Shown here piece by piece: positions 62,471 to 64,000 of a DNA stretch of 64,000 nt. The notes beneath the pieces were generated by a model. That model had not been told where the DNA came from. It saw nothing but the letters and a program-made list of their open reading frames with translations, and made no database searches. Both the position numbers and the translations under genes were made by a program. Location of the stretch: contig JBJXHN010000003.1 in the NCBI GenBank assembly GCA_046233135.1, forward strand, positions 1-64,000, in the 5' to 3' direction. The stretch comes from JBJXHN01 sp046233135. GTDB taxonomy: Bacteria; Pseudomonadota; Alphaproteobacteria; Rhodospirillales; Rhodospirillaceae. How positions within the stretch are numbered: position 1 is the stretch's first letter; each line of letters begins with the position of its first letter.

Positions 62471-64000
62471 ATGGCGGGGACCGGGGGTTTGGTCGCCTTC
62501 ATGCGCCGACGGATCTTTTTCAAGTTCCTCGGACTGACGGTGACATTCGGCTTGGTACTCAGTGCCGTGGTTCTTTTGATCACCTACCCTTACCGCTACC
62601 GCACCCTGGTCAGCGAGGTCTCGGCCGTGATCGGCGTTGTCGCAACAAAGCTGGATCGTCCTTTGGCCGACCTGGTGGCGGATGGCCGGGCCGGAGAAGC
62701 GAAGCGGCTGCTCGGGCTGTTCGGCGGCTTCACCTACACCGTCTGCGTGGACTACCACGTCACGGCGGACGGCCCGCCGGCGATCTTCTGGCCCATCCCC
62801 TGCGAACGCATGATGAAGCCCGGCGAGACCCTGGTGCTGCCGTCCATGGCCGCACCAGGGGGCTATTTCTCCATCCGCCTCAGCACCGAGGACCTGCGGG
62901 CGATCATGCTCGCGGATTTCGCCGTGCTGGGCCTGCTGTCCGTAGCGATCCTGCTGTCCATGCTGCTCGCGGTCGGGGTGGTTTTCTACATGGTCATCAA
63001 CCGGCCGCTCGGGCGGCTGGTGTCGGCCATGACCCGGTTCGAGCGGGAGAACACCCCGGAAAAGGTGGCCTGGCCCACCGCCGACGAAATGGGCCGGGTG
63101 GTCGCCCGCTACAACGCCATGCTCGACACCGAGGTTTCGCGCGTCGGCGAACTGGCGGACGCCTATGACATCATTTCCGGCAGCATCCGCTACGCCGCCA
63201 ATATCCAACAGGCGATCCTTCCGCCGCCTGCCGCGCTGGAGGTGGCCTTCGCCGACCATTTCATGCTGTGGGAGCCCCGCGACGTGGTCGGTGGCGACTT
63301 CTACTGGGTAGGCCCCTGGGGCAAGGGCACGCTGGCCCTGTTGGGCGATTGTACCGGCCATGGGGTGCCGGGCGCCTTCATGACCCTGATCACGGCCGGC
63401 GCCCTGGAACGGGCTCGGGCCATCGTGCCCGGCGGCGACCTGCCCGGCCTGATCCAGACTGTCCACCGGCTGGTTCAGGAAACCCTGGGGCAGCATCAGC
63501 CGGCCGGTGGCACCACCATCGGCATGGATGGCGACCATGACGGGGATCCGGCGGCCGACCGGATGTCGGGCAGTGACGACGGACTGGAGCTGGGCGCCTG
63601 CTACCTGCCGCCCGACGGCGGGGCCATGTGGTTCGCCGGTGCCCGCTTCTCGCTGTTCATGGAACACCACGGCGACGTGGTGGAGATCAAGGGCTCCAAG
63701 AGCGGCCTGGGCTATCGGGGCATTCCGCCCCACCAGACCTATCCGGCCGAGCGGCTGGTGCTGGAGCCGGGCCAGCGGTTCTACATGACCACCGACGGAC
63801 TGGTGGACCAGATCGGCGGCCCTCGCCGCAAGATGTTCGGCAAGAAGCGGTTCAAGACCTTTCTGCGCGAGACGGCCGGCCAGCCCATGGCCGCACAGAA
63901 ACCCGCCCTGCTGGACGCCCTGGTCCGCTACCAGGGCACGGAGGCACGGCGGGACGATGTCGCGGTTCTGGGTTTCCGTTGTCCCCCGCCCGATGCGCAC
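62471..64000 (+). CDS. HAMP-SpoIIE (PP2C-type) serine phosphatase, SiaA-like; 3' end outside window
   Basis: 510 codons are visible from ATG 62471 and the frame is open at the right edge. TM1 about 16-40, a periplasmic part of about 110 residues, TM2 about 155-175, HAMP (about 176-230), then the phosphatase domain. Metal Asp residues appear in RDVVGGDFYW (Asp271, Asp276), GDCTGHGVPGAF (Asp293) and TTDGLVDQ (Asp442). The layout matches SiaA of Pseudomonas, which dephosphorylates a SiaC-type anti-sigma-antagonist-like protein; the partner genes would lie to the right. The small secreted protein gene upstream is a candidate partner. Confidence 0.92.
   Translation, partial: MAGTGGLVAFMRRRIFFKFLGLTVTFGLVLSAVVLLITYPYRYRTLVSEVSAVIGVVATKLDRPLADLVADGRAGEAKRLLGLFGGFTYTVCVDYHVTADGPPAIFWPIPCERMMKPGETLVLPSMAAPGGYFSIRLSTEDLRAIMLADFAVLGLLSVAILLSMLLAVGVVFYMVINRPLGRLVSAMTRFERENTPEKVAWPTADEMGRVVARYNAMLDTEVSRVGELADAYDIISGSIRYAANIQQAILPPPAALEVAFADHFMLWEPRDVVGGDFYWVGPWGKGTLALLGDCTGHGVPGAFMTLITAGALERARAIVPGGDLPGLIQTVHRLVQETLGQHQPAGGTTIGMDGDHDGDPAADRMSGSDDGLELGACYLPPDGGAMWFAGARFSLFMEHHGDVVEIKGSKSGLGYRGIPPHQTYPAERLVLEPGQRFYMTTDGLVDQIGGPRRKMFGKKRFKTFLRETAGQPMAAQKPALLDALVRYQGTEARRDDVAVLGFRCPPPDAH

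Noticed and set aside
62267..64000. 577-codon minus-strand frame
   Set aside because: Antisense to the HAMP-SpoIIE phosphatase, whose plus-strand frame has the full set of metal Asp residues.

Overview
The window is GC-rich (about two thirds G+C), gene-dense chromosome of an alphaproteobacterium, most likely a member of Rhodospirillales. The main evidence is the long syntenic block zapA ... 6S RNA-fthC-ymdB-yebC-ruvCAB-ybgC-tolQRAB-pal-cpoB-tilS-ftsH-folP, with glmM nearby. Supporting evidence is an efp/epmA pair, several methyl-accepting chemotaxis proteins (a motile cell), and a small heat-shock gene behind a ROSE-type RNA thermometer.

Layout. (1) 1-6430: a biosynthetic cluster cut by the left edge. 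A tandem-repeat, Cys-rich putative precursor is followed by an aminoglycoside-phosphotransferase-like kinase, a fused HopA1-like/LanC-like protein, a subtilisin-family (S8) protease and a 70-residue protein translationally coupled to it. In the precursor, 24 of the 25 visible cysteines lie in the hexapeptide [S/T]-x-x-G-x-C, the arrangement expected for repeated (methyl)lanthionine rings. The genes together supply a kinase, a lyase-like domain, a zinc cyclase and a protease. I read this as a multi-core lanthipeptide pathway with an unusual division of domains. It is the most interesting system in the window. (2) 6.4-16.5 kb: single genes on both strands: a PLP aminotransferase, a gamma-glutamyltransferase-like lipoprotein, two M48 proteases, lrgA-lrgB, a DsbA-like protein, a divergent quinone reductase/HxlR pair, and glmM. 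(3) 16.5-26.9 kb: a block between glmM and folP with two chemoreceptors, a TorT-like binding protein, a MocR regulator with a divergent aminotransferase, and a second oxidoreductase/HxlR pair. (4) 26.9-43.3 kb: the minus-strand housekeeping block for folate, FtsH, tRNA lysidine, Tol-Pal, RuvABC, YebC, YmdB, FthC and 6S RNA. (5) 43.4-56.4 kb: LysR, ZapA with a coiled-coil partner gene, a ThiE-like protein, a DUF898/M48 pair, EpmA/EF-P, SuhB, and an envelope group of an OmpA-like protein plus MotA/ExbB-like and MotB/OmpA-like proteins, then L31. (6) 56.8-64 kb: signalling genes: a membrane class III nucleotide cyclase, a chemoreceptor, Hsp20, a small secreted protein, and a HAMP-SpoIIE phosphatase cut by the right edge.

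How the genes would work together. In region 1 the kinase would phosphorylate Ser/Thr of the repeats, the HopA1-like domain would eliminate phosphate, the LanC-like domain would add Cys thiols to the dehydro residues, and the S8 protease, possibly controlled by its small partner, would cut leader and/or linkers. The N-terminal leader and any exporter would lie to the left of the window. In region 3 the TorT-like periplasmic protein sits directly upstream of a chemoreceptor on the same strand, which suggests a binding-protein-dependent chemotaxis input. Functions are assigned by reading motifs and context; no database search was run.
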